A stretch of DNA of 64,000 nt, taken from positions 1 to 64,000 of the forward strand of contig WHTW01000020.1 of the NCBI GenBank assembly GCA_009377525.1, in the 5' to 3' direction. The stretch comes from Rhodospirillales bacterium (GTDB lineage Bacteria > Pseudomonadota > Alphaproteobacteria > Reyranellales > Reyranellaceae). The notes below the pieces were generated by a model. That model searched no databases and had not been told where the DNA came from. It was given only the letters and a program-made list of their open reading frames with translations. Within the stretch, counting starts at the first letter, position 1; each line of letters begins with the position of its first letter. Below are positions 44,322-54,351 of this stretch, one piece after another. The translations under genes and the position numbers were made by a program.

Positions 44322-44782
44322 GCGACCCCGTTTCGTGGCCGCAAGCGACCGAGCGGCTCGGCCGGCGTTTCGGCAAGGATTGCCTGATCGGCGCCGGCAC
44401 GGTGCTGAGCGCCGCCGACTGTGCGCGGGTCGCCGACATCGGCGGACGATTGATGGCCGATCCGAACGTCGACGCCGACGTGCTGGCGATGGCGCAGGCG
44501 CGGCGCATGGTGACCATGCCCGGCGTCTTCACGCTCACCGAGGCCCTTCTCGCGGTGCGCCGCGGCGCCTCGGCGCTGAAATTCTTTCCGGCATCGATCC
44601 TGCGGCCGTCGGGCATCGCCGCGCAGCTTGCCGTCCTTGCCGCCTATGTCGCGGCAGGAATCCGGGTGTTTGGCCTCGGCAGCAGCCTCTATCGTCCGGG
44701 AATGACGGCAGCCGAGGTGCGCGAGCGGGTGCCGGCCTCGGTCCGCGCCTACGATCAGGCCTTGACCGAGGCGGCAGGCTGA
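44318..44782 (+). pseudogene. dgoA: KDPGal aldolase, truncated at N-terminus and internally
   Basis: 154 residues from GTG 44318. It starts at the segment aligned to about residue 45 of normal aldolases of about 205 residues, so the first strand and the catalytic Glu/Arg region are absent. The Schiff-base lysine remains (Lys88 in ALKFFPAS). After ASILRPSGIAAQLAVL the usual VGGI-P phosphate-binding loop is missing and the sequence jumps to AAYVAAGIRVFGLGSSLYRPGM. Both losses keep the frame. It is probably inactive unless the lost parts are supplied by another protein. Confidence 0.75.
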
Positions 44783-44836
44783 TCCGGCCACGGCTTCGGC
44801 GTTGCCCCGTGACGGCGGCACTGGCAGGCAGGCTGC

Positions 44837-46735
44837 TTACCGGACAGATACGCGTCCCAGGATCCGGTGCATCACGCTGTCGAAGTACACCTGCCTGCCA
44901 ATGACGAAGTGCTTCTTGTCGGCATTGGGGAACGGACGCTCGACCCCATCACTGAAGGCATGCGGCGCGGGCCCGATGACCTGCTTGAACGCGTTGATCG
45001 GCACAACGCGAATGGGAATGAGCTGATCGATCGTCACCTTGGCCGGATCCGACGAATCGGCTTGCGCACTTCTGGTCGTGGCGAGAATGAGGGCGACACC
45101 GGCGGCGGTTGCCATCTGTTGAGCAACAGGCGAAGCCAGCACTGCCGCGTGCGAAGCTATCGTGGCTGCTTCGGCCGCCGTCGCGGCGGCCGCCGTGCCG
45201 CCGGCAACCTTGGCCGCAATGCCAGCCGGAACGACGATCGTCGCTTCCGCGGCGGCCGCCGTCCCTGTTGCCGCAGCCGTTCCCGCCTCGGTGAGCGCGG
45301 CGACTCCCGCCGCCAGTCCTTCAACGATAGCGGCGGCCCCAATCAGCGCAACGACGACCAGTGTACCTGCGATCGCCGTGACCAGGGCGAACATGAGGAC
45401 GTTCTCGGGCGTGAGCCCCGGTATCGACGACGGACGAATGCGGTTTCGAGAGAATTCAGACTGCACGCGAAACGGCTCCCATCTCCGTCTCGTGGCCTCC
45501 TTCTCCACCTGCTTCACGTAGTCCAATGAGAAGAAGTCGTACGGGGCTATGATGACGTACTCGGGACTGTCCGGATCATGGACGGGAATGGCTTTCGGCA
45601 AGCTCGCGCGAGCGGCCGGGTGCATGAAGTTGTATTGCGACCAAAACTCCTGCACCCGAATCTCGCTGGTTCGCTGTCGCCGGCTTCGTACAGGCAGCTC
45701 ACGCACCTCGTACAAGATCATCCCGGGATACCGGACATGGTCCGTCTGCTGCGTGCACACGACAAGCTTGCGGCTCTGTGGAGTCGGGCTGAGCATTGAA
45801 AGGACGTGATCCGGGTACCACGGCGGGGCCGTATCGAGTCTCCAGGGCGGTTCGGACTGGCCATGCTGCCGCAGGATCATCTCGGTGATCTTGTAGTAAC
45901 TCCGCAACTGGACGGATCCGCGGTCCTGGTAACCGTTGCTCTTGATCTCGTAGAAGGCACGATTTGTGAAATCGATGATGTCCGGCCTGCGCTGTCTTTC
46001 GAGCCCGCGCAGCTCCTGCAGCAACAGGTTTCCGAACCTTTGATTCGGTACGCCTTTCGGCAGCCTGACCTCGGCGACACCAGGGCGCGACGGGCGCCGG
46101 TTCGGCACACGAGTCGGCATCTCAGGCCCGATCTTCAGCAGACTGTTCTCGAAATCAGATCCGAAGAACATGATGTGGTTCACATGCTTTGGATCATTCT
46201 TGTACACCAGCTCGATCGCCTCATTGGCGGCCATCCAGATCATCGGCTCGCGACTGTCGTAACGCCGGCCCGGGCATGGGGGACCATCGTGGCGCTGAAC
46301 CACTCCCCGCGGCGCGACTCCGAAGCGGAAGCCTGAGGGCAACGCGGCCCCGGCAACGACAATTTCGGCAGCCTCATCGGCAATGCCTTCAAGCAACTCT
46401 CTCTGGCCGTCAGCCATAGGGGCCGGCGTCGCGCCGCCAGCCTGCTGGATGACGTGGACAAGCTCATGGGCAAGCAATCTCGAGCCCGCCGGCGTGTGCG
46501 GATCGTACCAGCCGCGGCCAAAAAAGATGTGCGACCCGACGGTGAATGCCTGCGCCCCCAGAACACGCGCGGCCATCGCGGCAAATCGATCGGTGTGGAT
46601 GCGGACACCGCCAAAGCGCCGGCCAAAGCGTTCCGCCATGGCAGCCCGGATGACGGAGGCAATGGGTGAGCCGCCGCAACCTATCGATTTGCGGATGTTC
46701 GCGTTCAGATGTGCCCGTTGAATGAGGGATGTCAT
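44837..46735 (-). CDS. DUF4157 (eCIS-core-like) multidomain protein
   Basis: 632 residues from ATG 46735 behind GGAGG. Residues 30-100 form a DUF4157 domain with the zinc motif HELVH (90-94) in [15 protein letters not shown], as in proteins tied to contractile injection systems and polymorphic toxins. A middle domain has [17 protein letters not shown] with Asp252, Glu263 and Lys265 spaced like a PD-(D/E)xK nuclease, followed by Gln276. A hydrophobic helix (446-470) leads into an Ala-rich region to about 555, and a charged tail closes the protein. No injection-system gene or immunity gene was recognised around it. Toxin or effector activity is inference. Confidence 0.7.
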   Translation of the reverse strand: MTSLIQRAHLNANIRKSIGCGGSPIASVIRAAMAERFGRRFGGVRIHTDRFAAMAARVLGAQAFTVGSHIFFGRGWYDPHTPAGSRLLAHELVHVIQQAGGATPAPMADGQRELLEGIADEAAEIVVAGAALPSGFRFGVAPRGVVQRHDGPPCPGRRYDSREPMIWMAANEAIELVYKNDPKHVNHIMFFGSDFENSLLKIGPEMPTRVPNRRPSRPGVAEVRLPKGVPNQRFGNLLLQELRGLERQRRPDIIDFTNRAFYEIKSNGYQDRGSVQLRSYYKITEMILRQHGQSEPPWRLDTAPPWYPDHVLSMLSPTPQSRKLVVCTQQTDHVRYPGMILYEVRELPVRSRRQRTSEIRVQEFWSQYNFMHPAARASLPKAIPVHDPDSPEYVIIAPYDFFSLDYVKQVEKEATRRRWEPFRVQSEFSRNRIRPSSIPGLTPENVLMFALVTAIAGTLVVVALIGAAAIVEGLAAGVAALTEAGTAAATGTAAAAEATIVVPAGIAAKVAGGTAAAATAAEAATIASHAAVLASPVAQQMATAAGVALILATTRSAQADSSDPAKVTIDQLIPIRVVPINAFKQVIGPAPHAFSDGVERPFPNADKKHFVIGRQVYFDSVMHRILGRVSVR

Positions 46736-47100
46736 GGGAGCCTCCAACAGGACCTGCAAAAGCTGGATGCTTCGATATCCTATGCGCAGGGATGTCTCGG
46801 CCACGGCAAGTGCATGGTCATCTGCATGAGCTTCATGCCCATCTCCGCGAGAGTACGTCTGCTGCGGCAGTGCTGAAGTCTAGAGAACCGCACCTGGCCG
46901 ACATCCTGCCGATTCAGGTGGTGCACGACTGTGACATTCGCCACATATCGCGGCCGTGCCCTTGCGTCTGGCTGCCCGTGATACGGGGGACCGATCGCCG
47001 GCCAACAATGCTGCACCACATCACGCATGAGGAGCCGAAATGTCCCTCATCGAAAACGGGCCGATGGCGGCGCTCCCGCTGATCTCCTTCCGGCCGCCAC
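46736..47100. other. 365-base stretch without a convincing gene
   Basis: Both strands are open for long stretches but show histidine- or arginine-rich frame noise without a good start. A CTAGAGAACCGC at 46879-46890 is faintly like the repeat end. Confidence 0.5.
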
Positions 47101-47307
47101 CCGATGTCTTCACGGTCATCGGCGACAGCGTGAACCTCGCTGCCCGGCTGTGCGGCGCGAGGCGAAATCGTCGTCGACGTCGATACGGTGACGGCCACCG
47201 CAGACAGGACATTCGGTCCGGCAGAATCGGTCTCCGTCAAAGGCAGGCGCCACCGGCTCACGATCCGCCGATGGCGGCTGCATGCTCGCGAGGGAAACCC
47301 CGCTCGA
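47101..47307 (+). pseudogene. Remnant of a class III cyclase
   Basis: PDVFTVIGDSVNLAARLCGA reads as the C-terminal half of a cyclase catalytic core (Asn/Arg in VNLAARL). Near 47160 the frame shifts and continues GEIVVDVDTVTATADRTFG and VSVKGRRHRLTIRRW, the expected cyclase end. The N-terminal half is absent. It is a decayed relative of the intact cyclase at 42359-43255. Confidence 0.55.
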
Positions 47308-48486
47308 TCAGGGGACGCCGCCGGCCGAGATCCGCCGGAACGCCGCATCGCCCTGCCGCGCCGCCTCGGACTGCCGGACAAGCTTGCGGAAGCGCTCGAG
47401 ATCGGCGCCCTTCAGCCTGGCCCGCTTCGTCCGGGGAAACGTCATGGGGTCGATCGCCTGACCTTTGTCGATGACCTCGAAATGGAGATGCGGGCCGGTG
47501 GATCGACCGGTGTTGCCGACGAAGCCGATCACCTGCCCACGCTGGACCTTCACCCCGGCGCTGACGCCCGGGGCAAACGCGGAAAGGTGGCCGTAGACCG
47601 TCGCAACATTCCGGGCGTGCGCGATGCGGATCCAGTTTCCGTATCCGGCGTTGGGCGCCGCGCCAACGACCGTTCCGCTCGCCGCCGCAAGAACCGGCGT
47701 GCCGGCCGGAGCGACCAGATCGACCCCGTTATGCATCAGGAACGCGGCGCCGCCCCGGCTGGCGCTCCTGCCGGGGCCCGGTGCAAGCCCCAGGGCGATG
47801 CCGCGGGCCGTCGCCGTGTTGATGGTGGCGCCCACGGTGCCGAGCCGGCTGGGTGCGCCCAGGCCGTGCCGTGGCTGCTCGAACGGATCGGCGCGAACGC
47901 CGAAGGCCGACGACACGCTGACCGTCTCCAGCGGCAACCGCATGGCCGGCGCGGCCAACGATTCGCCGCTGGCGAGCCACAACTGCTCGGCGCCGCGCGT
48001 CGGGCGAAAGCCGTGGACGGCGATCCTTCCCCGGGCGGCCGTCATGACGTCGGCGAACACGATGCGACCGGCGCCGATCTCCCGACCATCCGTCGCGAAG
48101 GTCTGCCTGTAGCGAACGTAAAACGTGCCGCTGCTGTCGAGCTGGTTCGCATCCCGATGGCGCCGATCGAGGGCCGATGACAGGGCGTCCTTCAGCTTGA
48201 GACTCAAGTCCGGGGGCGCCCCGGCTCTCACCAGCGAGGCTTCGAACGAGTCTTCGACGAAGCCGCTGAGCGTGATCTCGCGACTGACGAACGGATCATC
48301 GGGTGCCGCGGCGACTTCCGTCGGGCCGCCCAGCATCTGTCCTCCAGCGCCGAGGCCGCCGGGAAAGTCGGCGTCGAGGGCCAGGCCCTGCGACGCCGGT
48401 CCGCAGACCAGCAAGGCGGCGCAGGCCGTGGCCAGCAAAGCCCGCGACAGCCTGGCCGGACACACCTCCGCATTCGAAGCAGGCAT
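47308..48486 (-). CDS. Secreted M23-family (LytM) peptidase
   Basis: 392 residues from ATG 48486 with a signal peptide ending near residue 36 (CGPASQGLALDA). The C-terminal LytM domain shows MHNGVDLVAPAGTPVLAAA (zinc His and Asp) and GPHLHFEV (His-x-His), so the zinc site is complete. A central region (AEQLWLASGESLAAP, LPLETVSVSSAFGVRADPF) is the usual linker. It should cleave peptidoglycan cross-links in the periplasm. It is divergent from the IclR gene. Confidence 0.9.
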   Translation of the reverse strand: MPASNAEVCPARLSRALLATACAALLVCGPASQGLALDADFPGGLGAGGQMLGGPTEVAAAPDDPFVSREITLSGFVEDSFEASLVRAGAPPDLSLKLKDALSSALDRRHRDANQLDSSGTFYVRYRQTFATDGREIGAGRIVFADVMTAARGRIAVHGFRPTRGAEQLWLASGESLAAPAMRLPLETVSVSSAFGVRADPFEQPRHGLGAPSRLGTVGATINTATARGIALGLAPGPGRSASRGGAAFLMHNGVDLVAPAGTPVLAAASGTVVGAAPNAGYGNWIRIAHARNVATVYGHLSAFAPGVSAGVKVQRGQVIGFVGNTGRSTGPHLHFEVIDKGQAIDPMTFPRTKRARLKGADLERFRKLVRQSEAARQGDAAFRRISAGGVP

Positions 48487-48682
48487 GATCGCCTCTTGCG
48501 ACGTTGAACAACCCCCACCCGGCATCCAGACGAACAGGGCTCAGTTGCAGAGGCCAGTGCCAATGCTGTGACGAGGCGCGACCGTTCCGATCCGCGGGCA
48601 GGTGCAACTGCCTGGACAGGTAAATGTCACAGCACGCGGTCTCACGGCGCGCCGCCGACTTGACAGTCGCGCAGCGTTCCAA

Positions 48683-48714
48683 TGAACTTCGTTTCAATAG
48701 CAGAACGAAGTTCA
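48683..48714. promoter_or_regulatory. Perfect inverted repeat over the IclR start codon
   Basis: TGAACTTCGTT (48683-48693) and AACGAAGTTCA (48704-48714) are perfect complements separated by ten bases. The right arm ends on the first base of ATG 48714 and covers the ribosome-binding region. This is a likely operator for the IclR-family protein encoded here, giving autoregulation and possibly control of the divergent M23 gene. Confidence 0.65.
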
Positions 48715-49487
48715 TGTACATGAACGACAATGTGAAATCCGCGGCCAGGGTGCTCGACATCCTCGAGCTGCTGTTCCGCAACGAAGAGCCGATGGCCCTG
48801 AAGGACCTCGTCTCGATCCTGGCGCTGCCCAAGAGCAGCGCGCACGCGTTGCTGCGGACGCTGCAGGCGCGCGGCTATGTCGAGCGCGACGCCGCCGACC
48901 GCTACGCGCTAACTGAGTCCCTGCGCCGATCGTCGGGCTGGATCGGCGGGCCCGAGGCGCACCTGGTGGCGGTGGCCCGCCCGGTGATGGACCAGCTGCG
49001 CGATGGCCTGGACGAAACCGTGTTCCTGGGAGCCCGCGCGGCGCGCGGCGACGTCAAGGTCCTCGCCAAGTCGGTCAGTCGCGCGCAGATCCGCTACGAT
49101 TCCGACAATCCCGGCCTGCGCCCGGCCTACTGCACCGGGATGGGCAGAATTCTGCTGGCATTCTGGGACAAGAAATCGACAGATGCCTATTTGATGCGCA
49201 CACGGCTGCGCGCCCACACGCCAAGAACCGTCACCGACGCTGGCAAGCTGCGCACGATCCTCACCAAGGTGGCGGCCGACGGCTACGCCGTTCTCGAAGA
49301 GGAATACGTGCTCGGTGGATCGGCGACGGCGGCGCCGGTGTTCGGCGGCGATGGTACGGTCGTTGCTGCGCTGAACGTGGGAACGGTGTCGGCGCGGTAT
49401 CCCACCGCCAAGTCGCGAATCATCACCGGTGTCGTCCGCGCGGCCGCCACCATCAGCCAACGTCTCGGTCATCGGCGGGCGGCATAG
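48714..49487 (+). CDS. IclR-family transcriptional regulator
   Basis: 257 residues from ATG 48714 (a second ATG at 48720 is possible). Residues 1-70 form the IclR winged helix (KSAARVLDILELLF, LPKSSAHALLRTLQARGYVER), and the rest is the effector-binding domain (YCTGMGRILLAF, GYAVLEEEY..GGSATAAPVF). It precedes the hyuA-hyuB-transport operon by 24 bases on the same strand and most likely regulates it in response to a substrate or breakdown product. Confidence 0.92.
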   Translation: MYMNDNVKSAARVLDILELLFRNEEPMALKDLVSILALPKSSAHALLRTLQARGYVERDAADRYALTESLRRSSGWIGGPEAHLVAVARPVMDQLRDGLDETVFLGARAARGDVKVLAKSVSRAQIRYDSDNPGLRPAYCTGMGRILLAFWDKKSTDAYLMRTRLRAHTPRTVTDAGKLRTILTKVAADGYAVLEEEYVLGGSATAAPVFGGDGTVVAALNVGTVSARYPTAKSRIITGVVRAAATISQRLGHRRAA

Positions 49488-49511
49488 ACCTTACAACGAG
49501 GGGATCCAGCG

Positions 49512-51551
49512 GTGAGTTATCGGATCGGCGTGGACATCGGTGGCACCTTCGCGGATTTCTGCGCCCTGGACGAGGCGACCGGCCGCCTGGTGACGCTGAA
49601 GGTATTGTCGACGCCGCAGGAACCCGGGCGCGAGGTCATTGCCGGCCTGGCCGAGCTCGGCAACCGCTTCGGGATCCAGCCGCAGGACATCGGCTATTTC
49701 ACGCACGGCACGACCGTCGGCATCAACTCGGTGATCCAGCGCAAGGGCATTCGCCTCTGCCTGTTCACGACGGAGAATTTCGTCGACGTGCTGGAACTGG
49801 CGCGGCTCAAGATGCCCGATCCGTATCACCTCATGTCGAAACGGGCCGAGCCGCTGGTCACGCGCGAGCGCGTGCTGCCGGTGCGTGAACGGATACTCGC
49901 GGACGGAACCGTCGACAGGCCGCTCGACCAGGCCAGCCTGCGCCGCGCGCTCGACCAGGCGATCGCGCTGGGCGCCGAGGGGATCGTCCTGGCCCTGCTG
50001 CATTCCTATCGCAATCCGGCACACGAACGGGAGGCTGAGCGGCTGATCGGCCAATGGGCGCCGCGGATGCCGGTGTTCTGCTCCAGCGACGTGTGGCCGA
50101 TCATCCGCGAATATGAGCGCACCGCCACGGCCACGATCCACGGCTACGTGCAACCGGTCGTGGCGCGCTACCTGGCGGCCCTGCAGACGGCCCTGCGCCA
50201 AGCCGGCGTTGCCGCCGAGGCCATGGTGACCAAGTCGAACGGCGGGGTCATGACGGCTGAGCTCGGCAAGTCGGCATGCCTGCAGATGCTGCTCTCCGGC
50301 ACGGCCGCCGGCGTCATCGGCGCCGGCTTCGTTGCGCGGCAGGCCGGGCTGGACAAGGTCCTGAGCCTCGACATCGGCGGAACCTCGGCCGATGTCGCGA
50401 TCATCGTCGACGGCACGCCGACCTACGGCACGGGCGAAATGGTGGGGGATTTTCCGATCTACATCCCGACCGTTTCGGTGACGTCGATCGGCGACGGTGG
50501 TGGTTCCATCGCCGCGGTCAGCGAGTTCGGCATCCTGACGGTCGGGCCCGAGAGCGCGGGATCCACGCCCGGCCCGGCCTGCTACGGCCGCGGCGGCACG
50601 CGGCCCACCATGACCGATGCCTTCGCCGTCTGTGGCGTCATCGGCCACGGCAACATCGGCTATGACGCGGTGGCCGTCGATGTCGACAAAGCGCGCGCCG
50701 CCGTCGGCACGGTCGCCGCGAAGCTCGGGCGCGGCCTCGAACAGGCCGCCGAGGCGATCATCCAGGTGGCGGTCTCCGGCATGTACCGCGAGGTCGGCAA
50801 GCTCGCCTCGCGCCAGGGCCTCGACCCGCGCGACTTCACGCTGCTGGCGTTCGGCGGCGCCGGACCGATGCTGGGCTGCTTCCTGGCGCGCGAACTGGGC
50901 ATGCGCCGGGTGCTGATCCCCACCGCGCCGGGCGTGCTCTCGGCGCTGGGCGGACTGGTCGCCGACGTCAAGAACGACTTCATCAGCACGGCCTACTATC
51001 CATTATCGGCCACCGAGCTGCCGCGCCTGAAGGCGGATTTTGACAATCTCGCGTGCCGCGCCACCGCCTGGATCACCGAGGAGCAGAAGATCGCCGGTCC
51101 CTACATGCTGCAGTCGGCCGCCGACATGCGCTACCAGGGCCAATCGTTCGAGATCGAGGTGCCGCTGCAACTGGACTGGATCGCGGTGGGCGACTGGCAG
51201 CGGATCGCGGCCGCCTTCCACGCGCAGCACGATCGCCTCTACGGCCACAGCTCCGCCAGCGCGCCGGTGTCCCTGGTCAGCCTGCGCATGGTGGTGGTGG
51301 GCACCTCGCCGCAGCCGCAGTTCCCGGCGCAGCCGCAGCGCACCGACTCGCCCAGCCCCGCCAAGCAGATCGACGTGTACCTGGACGGCGCCTGGCGCAC
51401 CGTGCCGCTCTACCGGCGGGCCGACCTGGGGCACGGGCACCGTCTCGGCAGCCCCTGCGTCGTGGCGCAGGAGGATACGACGATCTGCGTTCCGCAAGGC
51501 TTCATCGGCGCCGTCGACGCGTACGGCAACATTCTCCTGTCGCTGGATTGA
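49512..51551 (+). CDS. hyuA: Hydantoinase/oxoprolinase subunit A (second pair)
   Basis: 679 residues from GTG 49512, preceded by GAGGGGATCC. It begins YRIGVDIGGTFADF, then THGTTVGINSVIQRKGIRL, and has SLDIGGTSADVAI and GDGGGSIAAVSE mid-protein, as in the HyuA family. It is the first catabolic gene after the IclR regulator and is followed eleven bases later by hyuB. Context with a NodB-like hydrolase and a peptide-type importer suggests a cyclic amide or peptide-derived lactam as substrate. Confidence 0.92.
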   Translation: MSYRIGVDIGGTFADFCALDEATGRLVTLKVLSTPQEPGREVIAGLAELGNRFGIQPQDIGYFTHGTTVGINSVIQRKGIRLCLFTTENFVDVLELARLKMPDPYHLMSKRAEPLVTRERVLPVRERILADGTVDRPLDQASLRRALDQAIALGAEGIVLALLHSYRNPAHEREAERLIGQWAPRMPVFCSSDVWPIIREYERTATATIHGYVQPVVARYLAALQTALRQAGVAAEAMVTKSNGGVMTAELGKSACLQMLLSGTAAGVIGAGFVARQAGLDKVLSLDIGGTSADVAIIVDGTPTYGTGEMVGDFPIYIPTVSVTSIGDGGGSIAAVSEFGILTVGPESAGSTPGPACYGRGGTRPTMTDAFAVCGVIGHGNIGYDAVAVDVDKARAAVGTVAAKLGRGLEQAAEAIIQVAVSGMYREVGKLASRQGLDPRDFTLLAFGGAGPMLGCFLARELGMRRVLIPTAPGVLSALGGLVADVKNDFISTAYYPLSATELPRLKADFDNLACRATAWITEEQKIAGPYMLQSAADMRYQGQSFEIEVPLQLDWIAVGDWQRIAAAFHAQHDRLYGHSSASAPVSLVSLRMVVVGTSPQPQFPAQPQRTDSPSPAKQIDVYLDGAWRTVPLYRRADLGHGHRLGSPCVVAQEDTTICVPQGFIGAVDAYGNILLSLD

Positions 51552-51562
51552 AGGGACACGCG

Positions 51563-53563
51563 ATGCGCATCGACCCGGTCACGCTGCAGATCTTCGCCAA
51601 TCACGCGCAAGCGGCCGCCGACAGCATGGCGTTCACGCTGTTCCGCACGGCCTACTCGACCTTCGTGAAGGAAACCGAGGACTTCACCACGGGCCTCGCC
51701 ACGCCCGACGGCATGACCTTCGCCAGCCCGCGCGACCTCGGCGCCACTTGGTTCATCGGGCTCGACTACGCCAATGCCCTCGGCATGGTGGGCGACTACC
51801 GGCCGGGCGACATCTGCATCACCAACGATCCCTACAGCGGCTTCGTGTGCACCCACACGCCCGACCTGCATATGTGGAAGCCGATCTTCTGGGAGAACGA
51901 GCTGGTCGCCTTCTCGGTCAGCCACATCCACAACACGGACGTGGGCGGCGCGGTGCCGGCATCGCTGTCGCGACAACTGACCGAGGTTCACCAGGAGGGC
52001 ATCCGCATCCCGCCCAACAAGCTTTACGACCAGGGCAAGCTGAACCAGGCGCTGCTCGACGTGATGCTGACCAACGTGCGCATGCCCGATCAGAACTACG
52101 GCGACCTCCAGGCGCAGATCGCGGCCATGAACACCGGCGAGCGCAAGGTCCACGACATGGTGCGCAAGTTCGGCGTGGAAGTATTCCGCCAGGGCGTCAA
52201 GGATCTGCTCGACCTGGGCGAACGGCAGGCCCGCGCCCTGTTGAGCCGCATTCCGGACGGCGACTATTTCTTTGCCGACTACCTGGACGAAGACGCGCCG
52301 GGCGGGGTGCCCGTGCGGCTCGCCCTGTCGCTCAAGATCCGCGGCGACGAGGCGATCCTCGACTTCTCCGGCTCCGACTCCCAGCTTCAATCGTCGCTCA
52401 ACGTGCCGACCGGCGGCGCCGAGCGCCACATCCTGCTGATGGTCGGCTACACCTACTGCCTCTACAGCATCGATCCGACGATCCTCCTGAACGGCGGCAT
52501 CACGCGGCCGGCGCGCTGCGTCATCCCCCAAGGCACGATCCTCAACCCGCAATTCCCGGCCGCCGTCGGCATGCGCAGCATGACGTGCGGGCGCCTGCAG
52601 GGTGTGACGATCGGCGCGTTCCAGGCGGCGGTGCCCGACCTCCTGCCCGCCGGCCCCGCCGGCAGCAGCGCCATCATGAACGTCAAGACGACCGACAACC
52701 GCAGCGGCCGCACGATCATGGCCTCGATCGACCCGATCACCGGCGGCGCCGGCGGCTGGTCGGGCGGCGATGGCGCCGACGGCTCGGGCGCCAATTCGAG
52801 CTTCCTCAAGAACACGCCGGTCGAGATCAACGAGACCGAGGTGCCGATCAAGGTGCTGCGCTACGGCCTGGTGCCCGACACCGGAGGCGCCGGCAAGCAT
52901 CGCGGCGGGCTCGGCACCCTGCTCGAGTTCAAGGTGTTCGCCCCCAACACCGTGGTGACGGCGCGCAACCGCGACCGCACGCGCTTTTCGGCCTGGGGCA
53001 GCAACGGCGGCAAGCCTGGCGCCACCTCGAGCTTCTGGCGCAATCCCGAGACCAACGGCGCCATCGATCTCGGCAATACCGATGTGGTGGCCCTCGACCC
53101 CGGCGACGTGATCCTGACGACGGCGTGCGGCGGCGGCGGCTGGGGACCGCCCTGGGAGCGCGACACGCAGGCGGTGCTGTTCGACGTGCAGCAAGGCAAG
53201 GTCTCGGTCGGGTCCGCCGCCGACGACTACGGCGTGGTCATCCGCGACGGAGCGATCGACGAGACGGCGACGGCAGCCCGCCGCGCGCGGCTCGCGGCGA
53301 ACGCGAAGCCCGGCGTCTTCGCCTTCAACGAGCAGCGCCAAGCATACGAGCGCGAATGGACCGACGCCAACTATGCCGTCCTGACCGAGGTGCTGGCCAT
53401 CCTGCCCGTCAATTGGCGCCACTACATGAAGAAGCGGATCTTCGCCGCCCTGGAGCAAGTGCCGGCGCATCAGCGCCGCGGCGACGGCAGCGAGGTGCGG
53501 CGCGCCTTCGATCTGGCGGTGGGCGAGTTCCCGCAGCTCAAGCCCGCGCAAGCGGCGGAATGA
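51563..53563 (+). CDS. hyuB: Hydantoinase/oxoprolinase subunit B (second pair)
   Basis: 666 residues from ATG 51563, with GAAGGGACACG before it. HyuB signatures: the start IDPVTLQIFANH, the segment TLFRTAYSTFVKETEDFTTGL, ITNDPYSGFVCTHTPD and HNTDVGG. The C-terminus is about 80 residues longer than in the first pair's HyuB and ends with a helical part. Works with the HyuA just upstream; ATP use depends on branch and is not shown by sequence. Confidence 0.92.
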   Translation: MRIDPVTLQIFANHAQAAADSMAFTLFRTAYSTFVKETEDFTTGLATPDGMTFASPRDLGATWFIGLDYANALGMVGDYRPGDICITNDPYSGFVCTHTPDLHMWKPIFWENELVAFSVSHIHNTDVGGAVPASLSRQLTEVHQEGIRIPPNKLYDQGKLNQALLDVMLTNVRMPDQNYGDLQAQIAAMNTGERKVHDMVRKFGVEVFRQGVKDLLDLGERQARALLSRIPDGDYFFADYLDEDAPGGVPVRLALSLKIRGDEAILDFSGSDSQLQSSLNVPTGGAERHILLMVGYTYCLYSIDPTILLNGGITRPARCVIPQGTILNPQFPAAVGMRSMTCGRLQGVTIGAFQAAVPDLLPAGPAGSSAIMNVKTTDNRSGRTIMASIDPITGGAGGWSGGDGADGSGANSSFLKNTPVEINETEVPIKVLRYGLVPDTGGAGKHRGGLGTLLEFKVFAPNTVVTARNRDRTRFSAWGSNGGKPGATSSFWRNPETNGAIDLGNTDVVALDPGDVILTTACGGGGWGPPWERDTQAVLFDVQQGKVSVGSAADDYGVVIRDGAIDETATAARRARLAANAKPGVFAFNEQRQAYEREWTDANYAVLTEVLAILPVNWRHYMKKRIFAALEQVPAHQRRGDGSEVRRAFDLAVGEFPQLKPAQAAE

Positions 53564-53570
53564 GCGGCTG

Positions 53571-54347
53571 ATGGACATCCAATTCGACAACCAGGCCGTC
53601 ATCGTCACCGGCGCCGCGCGCGGGATCGGCGGCGGGATCGTCGAGGGCTTCGTCGAACGCGGCGCCAAGGTGTGGGCCTGCGATGTCCTGGAAGACGAAC
53701 TGGCGGCGCTGAAGGCGCGGGCCACGCCCCAGCGCAGCGGCGCGCTGGAGATGCGCAAGGTCGACCTGACACAGTCGGCCGAGGTCGATGGCTTCGTGCG
53801 CGAGGTCGAGCGGGCCTGCGGCGCGGTCGACGTGCTGGTGCACGTCGCGGGCGGCGTGCGCGGCCAGGCCAAGCGTCCGGTCGAGGAGGTCAGCGACGAC
53901 GATTGGCGCGCGATCCAGGCGGCCAATGTCGACGGCGCGTTCTTCGCCAGCCGCGCGGTGGCGCCGGGCATGAAGAAGAGGGCCAAGGGCCGTATCATCG
54001 TGATTGCCAGCCGCGCCGGCCTCGGCGTCAGCCTGACCGGAATCCAGTCCTACGCCACGGCCAAGGCCGCCCAGCTCGGCCTGGTGCGCCAGCTCGCCCA
54101 CGAGCTCGGGCCGAGCGGCGTCACGGTCAACGCCGTGGCGCCGGGCTTCCTGCGCACCAGCCCCGACTACGAGCGGCAATGGCAGTCCTACGGGCCGGAA
54201 GGCCAGAAGGCGATGATCGAGCGCGTCGCCATGCGCCGCCTGGGCGAGCCGCAGGACATCGCCCATGCCGTGATGTTTTTGGCCTCGTCCTACGCATCGT
54301 GGATCACGGGCCAGGTGCTGCCGGTGACCGGCAGTCCGATCAGTTAG
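53571..54347 (+). CDS. Short-chain dehydrogenase/reductase
   Basis: 258 residues, ATG seven bases after the hyuB stop. TGAARGIGGG near residue 13, the Asp after strand 2 (ACDVLED) suggesting NAD preference, HVAGG in place of NNAG, catalytic Ser then YATAK near residue 158, and the closing ITGQVLPVTG. A typical FabG-like oxidoreductase that probably acts on an intermediate of this operon's pathway. Confidence 0.9.
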   Translation: MDIQFDNQAVIVTGAARGIGGGIVEGFVERGAKVWACDVLEDELAALKARATPQRSGALEMRKVDLTQSAEVDGFVREVERACGAVDVLVHVAGGVRGQAKRPVEEVSDDDWRAIQAANVDGAFFASRAVAPGMKKRAKGRIIVIASRAGLGVSLTGIQSYATAKAAQLGLVRQLAHELGPSGVTVNAVAPGFLRTSPDYERQWQSYGPEGQKAMIERVAMRRLGEPQDIAHAVMFLASSYASWITGQVLPVTGSPIS

Positions 54348-54351
54348 CTCT

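Noticed and set aside
46736-47082. A rightward frame starting at 46729 rich in His and Leu
   Set aside because: No ribosome site, no domain, and it overlaps the start of the DUF4157 gene antisense.
51410-53998. An 862-codon leftward open frame over hyuB and the SDR
   Set aside because: Strong coding motifs exist on the plus strand; the leftward product has no family features.
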